A DNA stretch of 64,000 bases, from NCBI RefSeq assembly GCF_040939305.1, contig NZ_CP162511.1:2790001-2854000 (forward strand). Reading direction: 5' to 3'. The DNA comes from Herbiconiux sp. A18JL235. Its GTDB lineage: Bacteria; Actinomycetota; Actinomycetes; Actinomycetales; Microbacteriaceae. A program made the translations under genes and the position numbers. Below are positions 27,185 to 36,245 of this stretch, in pieces (within the stretch, counting starts at the first letter, position 1; each line of letters starts with the position of its first letter). Under the pieces are notes generated by a model that saw nothing but the letters and a program-made list of their open reading frames with translations, searched no databases and was not told the origin of the DNA.

Positions 27185-28869
27185 CGCGCACCCCTCTCGA
27201 GGCCGTCGGCGTTGCTCACGGCACGCTCCCCCATCGCGATCACCGCATCCGCTGTCGCGACGAGGTCGGGCCGGTGCGTCACCACCACCACCGCGCGCCC
27301 CTCGTCGGCGAGCGCCCGCAGCCCCGCCGCGAAGTGCGCCTCGTGCTCGGGGTCGAGGGCCGAGGTCGGCTCGTCGAACGCGACCACCGAGCAATCGAAC
27401 CGCCGCGCCCGGTAGATCGCCCGCGCCGCCGAGACGCGCTGCGCCTGACCGCCCGACAGACCCCCGCCGAGCGCGTCGACGACGGTGTCGAGGGCGATCT
27501 CGGGTGCCCCGGCGAGCGCCAGAGCGGCAACGGCGAGCGGATGCTGCGGCTCGGCGTCGCCGAGCGTCACGTTCTCCAGAACGGTGCCGGGCAGTACGGC
27601 GGCGCGCTGTCCGGCCCAGGCGAGCCAGGGGCGCGGTGCGGGCTGCCCGCCGACGTCGAGCCCGTCGACGGTGATCGACCCGTCGTAGCGTGTGAAGCCG
27701 ACGAGGGCCGCGAGCAGCGACGACTTGCCGCTGCCGCTCGCCCCGACCACTGCGGTGACCTGCCCGGCCCTGGCCCGCGCATCCAGCCCCTCGAGGGCGA
27801 TGACCTCCCCGTACCGCACGCGCACCCCCTCGAACGCCACGCCCGCATCGAACGACCCGTCGCGATCGGCCCTCTCAGCTCCGTCAGAGGGCGTGTCGTG
27901 ACGGGTCGATGTGGCGGCGGCGGCCTCGAGCAGCTCGAACACCTCGGTCGACGCTGCCACCCCGTCGGCCGCCGCGTGGAACTGCGCACCGACGTTGCGC
28001 AGGGGCAGGAACGCCTCGGGGGCGAGCAGCAGCACGAACAGGCCCACCTCGAGCCCGAGCGATCCGTCGATCAGCCTGACGCCGATCGACACGGCCACGA
28101 GCGCCACAGCGAGGCTCGCCGCGAGCTCGAGCGCGAAGCCGCTGAGGAAGGAGATGCGCAGCACCTTCATGGTCTGCCGCCGGTAGTCGTCGGTGACGGT
28201 ACGGATGCGCGCCGCCTGCCGATGCTGCCGCCCGAACACCGTGAGCGTCGACAGACCGCCGACGACGTCGAGGAACGCCGTCGACAGCCGCGAGAGCTTC
28301 TCCCACTGCTTCTGCTGCACCGATCGGGTGGCGAGGCCGATGAGCACCATGAAGACGGGGATGAGCGGGAGGGTGACCGAGACGGTCAGGCCCGAGATCC
28401 AGTCCTGCCACCAGATGACCGCGAGCACCGCCGGCGTCGCGATGCCGGTGAGGATGAGCTGCGGCAGGTAGCGCGAGAAATAGGTGTCGAGCGCGTCGAG
28501 CCCCGGCCCGGCCGTCACCCCCACCGCGGTGGTGTTGCGCCCGGCAAGCCAGCCGGGGCCGAGCAGGTCGACGGCGTCGAGCACCCTCGCGCGCAACTGG
28601 CTCTTCACCGCGGCGGCACCCCGCGTGGAGTTCACCTCGGTGAGCCAGGCCGCAGCGAAGCGCAGCACCACCACCGCGGTCAGCCCCACCAGGAGCCCGC
28701 CGAGACTCGCGAGCGAGGCGCCGTCGATCGCTTTCACCACGATCTGCGTCACCAGGTAGGCGAAGGCGATGACGGACCCCGTCTGCACCACGGCGAGGAG
28801 CGCCCCGGCCGCGAAGAACGACCGGGCCGACGCCGCGTAGGTCAGGAGCCGGGGATCGAGGGGTCGCAC
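27181..28869 (-). CDS. cydD: Thiol reductant ABC exporter subunit CydD
   Basis: Partner of CydC, 562 residues. The transmembrane region is about 1-310. The ATPase domain has Walker A GASGSGKSS, signature LSGGQAQRVSAARAI and Walker B VVAFDEPTSALD, with a charged, low-complexity linker (about 315-345) before it. It starts at a GTG four bases after the cydB stop with GACAGG overlapping the intergenic bases. Confidence 0.92.
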   Translation of the reverse strand: MRPLDPRLLTYAASARSFFAAGALLAVVQTGSVIAFAYLVTQIVVKAIDGASLASLGGLLVGLTAVVVLRFAAAWLTEVNSTRGAAAVKSQLRARVLDAVDLLGPGWLAGRNTTAVGVTAGPGLDALDTYFSRYLPQLILTGIATPAVLAVIWWQDWISGLTVSVTLPLIPVFMVLIGLATRSVQQKQWEKLSRLSTAFLDVVGGLSTLTVFGRQHRQAARIRTVTDDYRRQTMKVLRISFLSGFALELAASLAVALVAVSIGVRLIDGSLGLEVGLFVLLLAPEAFLPLRNVGAQFHAAADGVAASTEVFELLEAAAATSTRHDTPSDGAERADRDGSFDAGVAFEGVRVRYGEVIALEGLDARARAGQVTAVVGASGSGKSSLLAALVGFTRYDGSITVDGLDVGGQPAPRPWLAWAGQRAAVLPGTVLENVTLGDAEPQHPLAVAALALAGAPEIALDTVVDALGGGLSGGQAQRVSAARAIYRARRFDCSVVAFDEPTSALDPEHEAHFAAGLRALADEGRAVVVVTHRPDLVATADAVIAMGERAVSNADGLERGAR

Positions 28870-28873
28870 CTGT

Positions 28874-29881
28874 CTAGTGTGCCTCGGCGGGGATGTGAGC
28901 TCGCGTCACGCGCTTGCGGAACACCCAGTAGGTCCAACCCTGGTAGGCCAGGATGAGCGGCAGGAAGATGAGCGCGACCCAGCTCATGATGGTGAGCGTG
29001 TACTCCGACGACGACGCGTTCGCAATGGTGAGGCTGTTCGCGGGGTCGTTGGAGGCCGGCATCACGTCGGGGAAGAGCGCGAAGAACAGGCTCAGCACCG
29101 CGAACCCGATGGTGGCGGCCATGAGGCCGAAGGCGAGCTTCTCGGCGCCGCTCCGGTTCGCGAGCACCGCCACCACGAGCGCGACCGCGGCCGCACCCGA
29201 GAGGGCGACGGATGCGATGGTGCCGTAGGCGACGGAGGTCCAGACGAGGAACGCGGCGGCGACGACCACGGTGACGATCCCGGCCCTGGTGGCGAGGGCG
29301 CGTGCCCGCTGCCTGATCTCGCCGTCGGTCTTCAGAGCCACGAACACCACGCCGTGGGTGAAGAACAGCAGCAGGGTCGTGACGCCACCAAGGAGCGCGT
29401 AGGGGTTCAGCAGGTCGAAGAAGGTGCCGATGTAGTCGTGGTTCGCGTCGAGCGGAACGCCGCGCACGATGTTCGCGAAAGCGACACCCCACAGGAAGGC
29501 GGGAACCGCAGAGCCGATCACGATCATCCGGTCGAACCGCTTCTTCCACGCCGGCTCGGGGCGCTGGTGCCGGTACTCGAACGAGACCCCGCGCAGGATG
29601 AGCGCGGCGAGGATGAGCAGGAGCGGCAGGTAGAACCCGCTGAACAGGGTGGCGTACCACTCGGGGAACGCCGCGAACAGCGAAGCGCCCGCGACGATGA
29701 CCCAGGTCTCGTTGAGGTCCCAGACGGGTCCGATGGTGTTGATGAGCACCCGGCGGTCGGTGTCGTCTTTCGAGAGGAAGGGCAGTGACATGCCGACGCC
29801 GAAGTCGAAGCCGTCGAGCACGAAGTAGCCGACGAAGAGGAAGCCGACGATGCAGAACCAGAGAAGTGTGAGATCCATCAT
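28874..29881 (-). CDS. cydB: Cytochrome bd ubiquinol/menaquinol oxidase subunit II
   Basis: Integral membrane subunit of the high-affinity bd-type terminal oxidase, 335 residues, with eight to nine helices. The N-terminal LDGFDFGVGM motif is typical of CydB. A double ATG begins the gene, with TAGGAGCGC overlapping the cydA stop. Confidence 0.95.
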   Translation of the reverse strand: MMDLTLLWFCIVGFLFVGYFVLDGFDFGVGMSLPFLSKDDTDRRVLINTIGPVWDLNETWVIVAGASLFAAFPEWYATLFSGFYLPLLLILAALILRGVSFEYRHQRPEPAWKKRFDRMIVIGSAVPAFLWGVAFANIVRGVPLDANHDYIGTFFDLLNPYALLGGVTTLLLFFTHGVVFVALKTDGEIRQRARALATRAGIVTVVVAAAFLVWTSVAYGTIASVALSGAAAVALVVAVLANRSGAEKLAFGLMAATIGFAVLSLFFALFPDVMPASNDPANSLTIANASSSEYTLTIMSWVALIFLPLILAYQGWTYWVFRKRVTRAHIPAEAH

Positions 29882-29887
29882 GCGCTC

Positions 29888-31300
29888 CTAGTAGACCGTC
29901 GCCTCGTGCTTGAGCTCGCCGGTCTCCTCGTCGACCGGCGGTGGGGCGTCGGGCCCCTTCCGGATGGCCTTCGTGATGAGTTTGAACTCGACCACCGCGA
30001 GCGAGCCGTAGAGCAGGGTGAACACGACGAGCGAGATGAGCACGTCGAGGCCGGTGATGCCGGGAGACACCGCGTCTTCGGTCTTCAGCAGGCTGAACAC
30101 GATCCAGGGCTGACGGCCCATCTCGGTGAAGATCCAACCCACGATCATGGCGCCGAGCGAGAGCGGGAACGCCCAGACGGCCACGCGCCACATCCAGCGC
30201 CACTTCGGCGAACGCCCGCGGCGGGTGAGCCAGAGGCCGACGACGGCGATGAGCACGTGCAGCATGCCGAGCCCGATCATCCAGCGGAACGACCAGTAGG
30301 TGATCCAGATGGTGGGCGTGTAGTCGCCGGGGCCGTAGAGCTGCACGTACTGGGCCTGCAGGTCGTTGATGCCCTCCACCGTGCCGTCGAAGGTGTGCGT
30401 CGAGAGGAACGACAGGAGGTAGGGGATGCGGATGCTGAACAGCTCGCTCACCCCGTCGGGCGTGCCCAGGGTGAACACCGAGAACGAGGCGTCGGCGCCG
30501 GTGGAGGTGCGGTAGAGCGCCTCAGCCGCCGCCATCTTCATCGGCTGGGTCTCCACCATGGCAAGGCCGAGCTGGTCGCCGCTCAGCACCGTCAGCGCTC
30601 CGGCGATCACCATCATCCAGAGCCCGAACTTCAGTGCGGGGCGCATGGTCTCGAGGTGCTGGTTGCGGTAGAGGTGCCAGGCCGCCGCGGCGATGATGAG
30701 GCCGGCGGTCACCATGAAGCAGGCGAAGATCGTGTGCGGGAAGGCGGCCAGCGCGACCTTGTTCGTCAACAGGGCCCCGATGTCGGTGAGTTCTGCCCGG
30801 CCCTTGGCCTCGTTGATCTGGAAGCCCACCGGGTTCTGCATGAACGCGTTCGCGGCGATGATGAAGTAGGCCGACAGCACGCTGCCGACGGCGGCGGCCC
30901 AGATGGTCAGCAGGTGCACCCTTCTCGGCAGTCGATTCCAGCCGAAGATCCAGAGCCCGATGAAGGTGGCCTCGAGGAAGAAGGCGAGAAGGCCCTCGAG
31001 CGCGAGCGGTGCGCCGAAGACGTCGCCGACGAAGCGGGAGTAGTCGCTCCAGTTCATGCCGAACTGGAACTCCTGCACGATTCCTGTCACGACGCCCATC
31101 GCGAAGTTGATGAGGAAGATCTTGCCGAAGAACCTCGTGAGCTGGAGGTACTTCTCCTTGTCGGTGCGCACCCAGGCGGTCTGGAAGATCGCGACGGTGA
31201 CGGCGAGCCCGATGGTGAGGGGCACGAAGAGGAAGTGGTAGATGGTCGTGAGACCGAATTGCCACCTCGAGAGGATGAGCGGATCGAGTAGTTCGTTCAC
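29888..31300 (-). CDS. cydA: Cytochrome bd oxidase subunit I
   Basis: Heme-bearing catalytic subunit (b558, b595, d) for quinol oxidation at low oxygen, 470 residues. The N-terminal RWQFGLTTIYHFLFVPLTIG carries the conserved heme-ligand His. The Q-loop is of the short type seen in Gram-positives. I start it at the GTG at 31300 with AAGGAG seven bases upstream; the open frame continues 29 codons further without similarity. It leads cydABDC. Confidence 0.95.
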   Translation of the reverse strand: MNELLDPLILSRWQFGLTTIYHFLFVPLTIGLAVTVAIFQTAWVRTDKEKYLQLTRFFGKIFLINFAMGVVTGIVQEFQFGMNWSDYSRFVGDVFGAPLALEGLLAFFLEATFIGLWIFGWNRLPRRVHLLTIWAAAVGSVLSAYFIIAANAFMQNPVGFQINEAKGRAELTDIGALLTNKVALAAFPHTIFACFMVTAGLIIAAAAWHLYRNQHLETMRPALKFGLWMMVIAGALTVLSGDQLGLAMVETQPMKMAAAEALYRTSTGADASFSVFTLGTPDGVSELFSIRIPYLLSFLSTHTFDGTVEGINDLQAQYVQLYGPGDYTPTIWITYWSFRWMIGLGMLHVLIAVVGLWLTRRGRSPKWRWMWRVAVWAFPLSLGAMIVGWIFTEMGRQPWIVFSLLKTEDAVSPGITGLDVLISLVVFTLLYGSLAVVEFKLITKAIRKGPDAPPPVDEETGELKHEATVY

Positions 31301-31361
31301 GAGGGAACTCCTTGCGCGGAAGACCGGGCCACGCTGCCGTCGCAGGGGGTGCGACACCTCG

Positions 31362-31391
31362 ATCCTACCGAGCTTGTATACAAGCAATCAA
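31362..31391 (-). promoter_or_regulatory. cydA: Putative cydABDC promoter
   Basis: On the minus strand TTGATT (31386-31391), an 18-base spacer and TAGGAT (31362-31367), about 60 bases upstream of the cydA GTG. The spacer is almost filled by a 14-bp palindrome. Confidence 0.6.
31372..31385. promoter_or_regulatory. GntR-like operator palindrome in the cyd promoter
   Basis: GCTTGTATACAAGC is a perfect 14-bp palindrome. Its core TTGTATACAA resembles operators of GntR-family repressors. It lies between the -35 and -10 of cydA and about 55 bases upstream of the divergent dedA start, so binding would block cydA and might affect both genes. No GntR gene is in the window. Confidence 0.55.
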
Positions 31392-31439
31392 ACCCATCGG
31401 GGAATCTCATGGTTGCCCGGCTAGAGTGTTCTGCATGCG

Positions 31440-32135
31440 ATGTGGAATACAAGCATGAACGAGGCGCTGTCGTGGATCCTGGATACCGTTCAGTCGGTAG
31501 ATCCGCTGGTCAGAACCCTTTTAGCGGGTGTGGCGATTCTGCTCGAGACGAGCGTGCTCATCGGCCTGATCGTTCCGGGCGACACCGTCGTCATCGTCGC
31601 CGCAACCGGTGTCGCATCCCCACTTGAATACATCTCTCTCGTCGTCGTCGTGGTGATCGGAGCGCTCTGCGGGGAGAGTCTCGGCTTCGCCATCGGGCGC
31701 TGGTTCGGGCCGAAGCTCCGAGCGAGCAGGCTGGGCCGGAGGATCGGTGAGAAGAACTGGGTGCGCGCCGAGACCTACCTCGCGAGGCGCGGCGGCATCG
31801 CAGTATTCCTGTCGCGCTTCCTCCCCGTGCTGCACTCCCTCATCCCTCTCACCGTGGGCATGAGCCCGATGCGCTACCGCCGTTTCATGGCCTGGACGGT
31901 GCCGGCCTGCATCATCTGGGCCTTCGCCTACGTCTCGGTGGGGGCCTTCGCCGCGGGCTCCTACCGCGAGCTGTCGAAAGAGCTGCACGGCGCCGGCTAC
32001 ATCTTCGTCGCGGTCATCGCCGCCTTCGTCGTCGCGGTCTTCGTGGTGAAGCAGCTCGTCGGCCGCGCCGAGTTACGCCACATGCAGGAGACCCCGCCTC
32101 CCGCCGCCGAGGCGGAGGAAGACGGGGTCTCGTAG
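31440..32135 (+). CDS. DedA family membrane protein
   Basis: Polytopic membrane protein of 231 residues from the DedA/SNARE-associated family, whose members include undecaprenyl phosphate or phospholipid flippases. Features include LIVPGDTVVIVAATG, the conserved E and G residues in GALCGESLGFAIGR, and the FLSRFLPVLHSLIPLTVGMS motif. A second in-frame ATG at 31455 gives 226 residues; TAGAGT at 31422 suggests a very short leader. It is divergent from cydA and convergent with the solute transporter. Confidence 0.88.
   Translation: MWNTSMNEALSWILDTVQSVDPLVRTLLAGVAILLETSVLIGLIVPGDTVVIVAATGVASPLEYISLVVVVVIGALCGESLGFAIGRWFGPKLRASRLGRRIGEKNWVRAETYLARRGGIAVFLSRFLPVLHSLIPLTVGMSPMRYRRFMAWTVPACIIWAFAYVSVGAFAAGSYRELSKELHGAGYIFVAVIAAFVVAVFVVKQLVGRAELRHMQETPPPAAEAEEDGVS
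32088..32131. terminator. Hairpin at the dedA 3' end
   Basis: Outer arms GAGACCCCG and CGGGGTCTC enclose an inner stem CCTCCCGCC / GGCGGAGG. The structure lies inside the last dedA codons and just before the convergent transporter stop at 32146, so it could stop transcription from both sides. Confidence 0.5.
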
Positions 32136-32145
32136 GCGGAGGGGT

Positions 32146-33096
32146 CTAGAAGAGCGCGACCTTCGCGAGCCAGTTCTTGGCGATGTTCTCGGCCGAGTCC
32201 TGATCGTTGACGCTCTGCGAGTTGAGGTCGACGAGGTCTTCGGCGGTGAGCGCCGCGCTGACCTTGTTGATGACCTCGGTGACCTCGGGGGTCGCCGCAT
32301 CGGTGTTGATGAGCGGCACCACGTTCGAGGCGAGGAAGAGGCCCTTCGGGTCTTCCAGCGTCACAAGGCCTGAGGTCTTGATGTTCGGGTCAGCCGAGTA
32401 GATGTTCACCATCTGCACCGTGTTGTCCTTCAGCGCCTGGATGGTGAGCGGGCCGCCCGAGTCTTCGATGGGGGTGAAGCCGACGGTCACACCGTACGTC
32501 GACTGGAGGCCCTCGGGGCCGTAGGGGCGCGTCTGCAGCTCGGAGTTCCCGCCGAGGGTGATGGGCGTCGTGACCTTCGAGAGGTCTTCGAGGCTCGTCA
32601 CGCCGTTGGCTTCCGAGAACTCCTTGGTGACGTTGTAGGAGTCCTGGTCGGAGGCGGGCGACTGGTCGAGCACCTCTAGGCCCGAGGGCAGCGCACCGGC
32701 GAGGGCGGCGTAGACGTCGTCGCTCGTCTTGGCGGTGGTCTCGGGGTCGTAGTACTGCAGCAGGTTGCCGCTGTACTCGGGGAACAGCTGCACCTCGCCG
32801 CTCTCCAGCGCCGGCAGGTAGGCGTCGCGTTGCCCGATGTTGAACTGGCGCGTCACCTCGATGTCGTTGGCCTCAAGGGCCTGGGCGTAGATCTCGGCGA
32901 TGATCTCGTTCGAGTAGTACGCCTGCGAACCGATGACGATGGGGCCGGACGCTGCGTCGCTCGAGCCTGCGCCCGATGTGGACGTGGTGCCCAGCGGATC
33001 GCTCGACGCACACCCTGCCAGCGCCACCACAGCGCTGACCGCGACTAGCCCTGCGACGAGCCGGCCTTTCTTGATTGCTGTGAACATGTGATTCAT
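32146..33096 (-). CDS. Glycine betaine/choline-type ABC transporter substrate-binding lipoprotein
   Basis: Extracellular solute-binding protein of the OpuAC/OpuCC (ProX-like) family, 316 residues. The N-terminus has a signal peptide with lipobox LAGC at about 26-29, then a Ser/Thr/Gly linker and the binding domain beginning IVIGSQAYYSNEIIAEIYAQ. Its ATG overlaps the upstream permease stop by four bases; an in-frame ATG at 33087 is an alternative. It is the last gene of a four-gene osmoprotectant importer. The ligand among betaine, choline, carnitine or proline betaine is not decided. Confidence 0.88.
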   Translation of the reverse strand: MNHMFTAIKKGRLVAGLVAVSAVVALAGCASSDPLGTTSTSGAGSSDAASGPIVIGSQAYYSNEIIAEIYAQALEANDIEVTRQFNIGQRDAYLPALESGEVQLFPEYSGNLLQYYDPETTAKTSDDVYAALAGALPSGLEVLDQSPASDQDSYNVTKEFSEANGVTSLEDLSKVTTPITLGGNSELQTRPYGPEGLQSTYGVTVGFTPIEDSGGPLTIQALKDNTVQMVNIYSADPNIKTSGLVTLEDPKGLFLASNVVPLINTDAATPEVTEVINKVSAALTAEDLVDLNSQSVNDQDSAENIAKNWLAKVALF

Positions 33097-33830
33097 TTCC
33101 CTTCTCGGATGGGATTCCCCATCACCGCACGCGGTCGGGGCGACCGTGCGCGGACTTCTCTCTGCTCCGTCGCGGCGACGCCGCGTGGAACCACCAGCCT
33201 CTGGATGAGCACGAATATTCCCTCGAGCACCAGCGCGAGCGCCGTGACGAGGATCGATGCGGCCAGGGCCAGCGGGTAGTTCTTGGTGGCAAAGGCCTGG
33301 AAGATGAAGGCGCCGAGCGCACCGCCCGACACGTAGGCCGCGAGCGTCGCCGTGGCCACCACCTGCAGCACCGCCGAGCGGATGCCGCCGATCAGCAGCG
33401 GGAGACCCAGCGGGATCTCCACCCGCGTCACGACCTGCCACTCGGTCATGCCCATCGCCCGTGCGGCGTCGATGGTCTTGCGGTCGACCGCCTCGAACCC
33501 CGCGTAGGCGCCCGCCAGGATGGGCGGGATCGCGATGATGACGAAGGTGAGCAGGGGTGCGCGGAAACCGATGCCGAGCCCGAGGGCGAGCAGGATGATG
33601 ACGCCGAGGCTCGGCAGCGCCCTGAACCCGCCCGACAGCGACACCGCGACGTCTCGGCCTCGGCCGGTGTGGCCCACGAGGTAGCCGAACGGCACCGCGA
33701 TGACCGCCGCGATGGCGACCGCCCCGAAGGTGTAGGCGAGCTGCTCGACGAGCCGGGCCACCCACCCGGTCGGGCCGGTCATGTTCGCGGGGTCGAGGAT
33801 CCAGGCGATCGCCTCGCCGAAGAGGTTCAC
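33093..33830 (-). CDS. OpuC/ProW-type ABC transporter permease (second)
   Basis: Membrane permease of 245 residues with about six helices and the BPD_transp_1 EAA motif (DAARAMGMTEWQVVTRVEIP). It starts at a GTG overlapping the preceding permease stop (GTGA). It pairs with the gene at 33827-34531 as the OpuCB/OpuCD-type dimer. The C-terminal Arg-rich tail of about 25 residues is probably cytosolic. Confidence 0.88.
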   Translation of the reverse strand: MNLFGEAIAWILDPANMTGPTGWVARLVEQLAYTFGAVAIAAVIAVPFGYLVGHTGRGRDVAVSLSGGFRALPSLGVIILLALGLGIGFRAPLLTFVIIAIPPILAGAYAGFEAVDRKTIDAARAMGMTEWQVVTRVEIPLGLPLLIGGIRSAVLQVVATATLAAYVSGGALGAFIFQAFATKNYPLALAASILVTALALVLEGIFVLIQRLVVPRGVAATEQREVRARSPRPRAVMGNPIREGK

Positions 33831-34531
33831 GAGCCCGCCCCCGTCAGCACGGCGGAGCGGCTGTCGGTGAGCCGTTCGGCCCTCGACTTCTTCAGCCGGT
33901 CGCGCCGGTTCCAGGGCAGCACCGCACGGCCGAGCAGCACGAGCGCCAGGTCGAACACGACGGCGATGACGAGCACCGCGACGATACCGGTGGCCACCTC
34001 GGCGGGGATGGTGCGCTGCAGACCGTTGAGGAAGAGATAACCGAGGCTCGTGACGCCGATCACCGAGCCGATGGTGGCGAGGCTCACCGTGCTCGCCGAC
34101 ACCACCCGCAGGCCTGCCAGGAGCACGGGCCCGGCGAGCGGCAGCTCCACCCGCCAGAACCGCTGCCAGGGCGAGTAGCCCATCGCCGAGGCGGCCTGCA
34201 GCACGTCGGCGTCGACCGACCCGAGACCCTCGGCCGCCGACCGCACCATGAGCGCCACCGCGTAGATCGTCAGCGCCACCACCACGTTGGCCGACGACAG
34301 CTGCGGGGTGCCGAGGATGAGCGGCATGAAGATGAACAGCGGCAGCGACGGGATCGTGTAGAGCAGCCCGAGCACGACGAGGATCGTGCCCCGCGACCAG
34401 CGGTACCGGTTCGCGAGCCAACCCAGGGGGATGGAGATCACGAAGCCGAGGATGATCGGCGGGATGCACAGGCCGACATGGGTGAGGATGAGTTCCCACA
34501 CCAGCCCGAGGTTCGACTCGAGCCACTTCAC
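33827..34531 (-). CDS. OpuC/ProW-type ABC transporter permease (first)
   Basis: Permease of 234 residues with the EAA motif (QAASAMGYSPWQRFWRVELP) and about five to six helices. The GTG start overlaps the ATPase stop by four bases. This chain of 4-base overlaps across all four genes indicates tight co-translation. Confidence 0.88.
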   Translation of the reverse strand: MKWLESNLGLVWELILTHVGLCIPPIILGFVISIPLGWLANRYRWSRGTILVVLGLLYTIPSLPLFIFMPLILGTPQLSSANVVVALTIYAVALMVRSAAEGLGSVDADVLQAASAMGYSPWQRFWRVELPLAGPVLLAGLRVVSASTVSLATIGSVIGVTSLGYLFLNGLQRTIPAEVATGIVAVLVIAVVFDLALVLLGRAVLPWNRRDRLKKSRAERLTDSRSAVLTGAGS

Positions 34532-35340
34532 GGCTGGAGCACTCCCGTGGGGGTGCCGAACTCGTCGACGACGACGTCGCGGCCGTCGATGCGCTCGATG
34601 CGCAGCATCCGCTTGCCCTTGTCGGCCCCGACGAAGCTGGCGACGAAGTCGTTCGCGGGCGCGGCGAGGATCTCGGCCGGTGTGCCCACCTGCTCGATGT
34701 GCCCGCCCTTGGTGAGGATGACGACCTGGTGGCCGAGCAGGAACGCCTCGTCGATGTCGTGGGTGACGAACACCACCGTCTTGCCCAGATCGTTCTGCAG
34801 CCGCAGAGTCTCCTGCTGCAGCTCGGCCCGCACGATGGGGTCGACGGCGCCGAAGGGCTCGTCCATGAGCAGGATGTTCGGGTCGGCTGCGAGTCCCCTC
34901 GCCACCCCCACCCGCTGCTGCTGACCACCCGAGAGCTGGCGCGGGTACTTCGTGGCGAGAGAGCGGTCGAGGCCCACGGTGTCGAGGAGCTCCAGCGCGC
35001 GCTCCCGCGCCTGCTTCTTCGCCACCCCGTTCAGGATGGGCACGGTCGCCACGTTGTCGATGACCTTGCGGTGCGGCAGCAGGCCGGAGTTCTGCATCAC
35101 GTAGCCGATGCGGCGGCGCAGCTTCACCGGCGCGAGGCTCGCGGTGTCGTCGCCGTCGATGAGGATGCTGCCGGAGCTCGGGTCGATCATGCGGTTGATC
35201 ATGCGCAGCAGCGTCGTCTTGCCGCAGCCCGAGGAGCCCACGAACACCGTGGTCTTGCGGGGCGGGATGACGAGATCGAAGCCGTCGACGGCGACCGTGC
35301 CGTCGGGGAAGCGCTTGGTCACCGAGCGGAACTCGATCAT
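34528..35340 (-). CDS. OpuC/ProV-type ABC transporter ATP-binding protein
   Basis: ATPase of the quaternary-amine importer, 270 residues. Walker A is GSSGCGKTT (about 35-43), the signature SGGQQQRVGVARGL, Walker B LLMDEPFGAVD and the switch His THD. It ends after the ATPase core and lacks the C-terminal CBS pair of OpuA/OpuCA, so osmotic sensing by CBS is not expected. I start it at the ATG at 35340; a GTG directly before it is possible. Confidence 0.87.
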   Translation of the reverse strand: MIEFRSVTKRFPDGTVAVDGFDLVIPPRKTTVFVGSSGCGKTTLLRMINRMIDPSSGSILIDGDDTASLAPVKLRRRIGYVMQNSGLLPHRKVIDNVATVPILNGVAKKQARERALELLDTVGLDRSLATKYPRQLSGGQQQRVGVARGLAADPNILLMDEPFGAVDPIVRAELQQETLRLQNDLGKTVVFVTHDIDEAFLLGHQVVILTKGGHIEQVGTPAEILAAPANDFVASFVGADKGKRMLRIERIDGRDVVVDEFGTPTGVLQP

Positions 35341-35489
35341 CACGGTCCAATCATCGGTGGACCGCGGACTGCGACCCTCTGAACCAGCCAAACATCGTTC
35401 GGCGCAAACGCAAAGCCCCGGAGTCAGAGATCGTCACATTGTTGCCCAGCTGTTGCCGACCCGACGGTGGTACGCCCGTGGGCGGGAGA

Positions 35490-36134
35490 TCAGGAGGCGG
35501 CGCCCGCCAGGTAGGCCGAGACCACGGCGCGGCAGGTCTCGATCGCCGCCTGGTCGCCCGCGGGATCGATGATGAAGGCACGCACGAGGAGCGCGTCGGC
35601 GATGGTGAGCGCCACGTCGAGGGCTGCGGACAGCCCGCCGCCGTCGGTGAGGCCGAGCTCGGCCACGAGCACGGCGGCGAGAGGCCCGGCGGTGCGCGCG
35701 GCGATGGCGGAACCGCCGTCGACCTCGGGCAGCGCCACCTGGTCGCTCAGCCTGATGGAGGTGTACCCCGGCTCGGAGCGGTGCAGCTCGACCGCGGCAT
35801 CGATGAGGGCGCCGAACGCGGCGTCGAGGGTGGTGGGCTGCAGGGTCTCGAGGCGCTCCACCCCGCTGCGGATGAAGCGCTCATAGCCCCGGCGGCTCAT
35901 GGCAGCGAGCACGGCGATGCGATCGGGGAAGTAGCGGTACACGGTGCCGATCGAGGCACCAGCCCGCTCGGCCACCATCGCCGTGGTGAGACGTTCGATG
36001 CCGACCTCCGCCACGACCGCCGACGCCGCGTCGAGCAGCGCCTCGATGCGTTCGCTGCTGCGCGCTTGGACCGGCTCGTTGCGAACCCCTCCGGTCGACG
36101 TGAGCGCACCGCTGATCAGGTCGTTGAATGCCAC
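35490..36134 (-). CDS. TetR family transcriptional regulator
   Basis: DNA-binding regulator of 214 residues. The N-terminal TetR helix-turn-helix is clear (AERAGASIGTVYRYFPDRIAVL, about 55-75), with a variable ligand-binding C-terminus. I start it at the GTG at 36134 because AAGGGA lies eight bases before it; a GTG at 36164 would add ten residues. It stands 150 bases upstream of the osmoprotectant transporter in the same direction and is divergent from the App1 gene, so either could be its target. A TGTTGCC direct repeat with 11-bp period at 35440-35457 lies in the gap. Confidence 0.85.
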   Translation of the reverse strand: MAFNDLISGALTSTGGVRNEPVQARSSERIEALLDAASAVVAEVGIERLTTAMVAERAGASIGTVYRYFPDRIAVLAAMSRRGYERFIRSGVERLETLQPTTLDAAFGALIDAAVELHRSEPGYTSIRLSDQVALPEVDGGSAIAARTAGPLAAVLVAELGLTDGGGLSAALDVALTIADALLVRAFIIDPAGDQAAIETCRAVVSAYLAGAAS

Positions 36135-36245
36135 CGAACCCGTCCCTTCCCGAAGTTCCGACACCTGAGTCTAGATCGTCGTCTCATGAGGATGCATCAA
36201 TCCGGCTCCTCCCGCGCGGCGGCCACCCATGACAGACTGGACCGG

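Noticed and set aside
31301..31387. cydA start at 31387
   Set aside because: It would place the start inside the promoter palindrome; the GTG at 31300 has AAGGAG and the standard CydA N-terminus.
32146..35340. Phosphonate or methionine importer
   Set aside because: The binding protein, the paired permeases and the ATPase match the OpuC/ProXWV quaternary-amine group, not PhnCDE or MetNIQ.
35440..35457. TetR operator at the TGTTGCC direct repeat
   Set aside because: TetR operators are normally palindromic; this is a short direct repeat that may be chance. It is only mentioned with the regulator.
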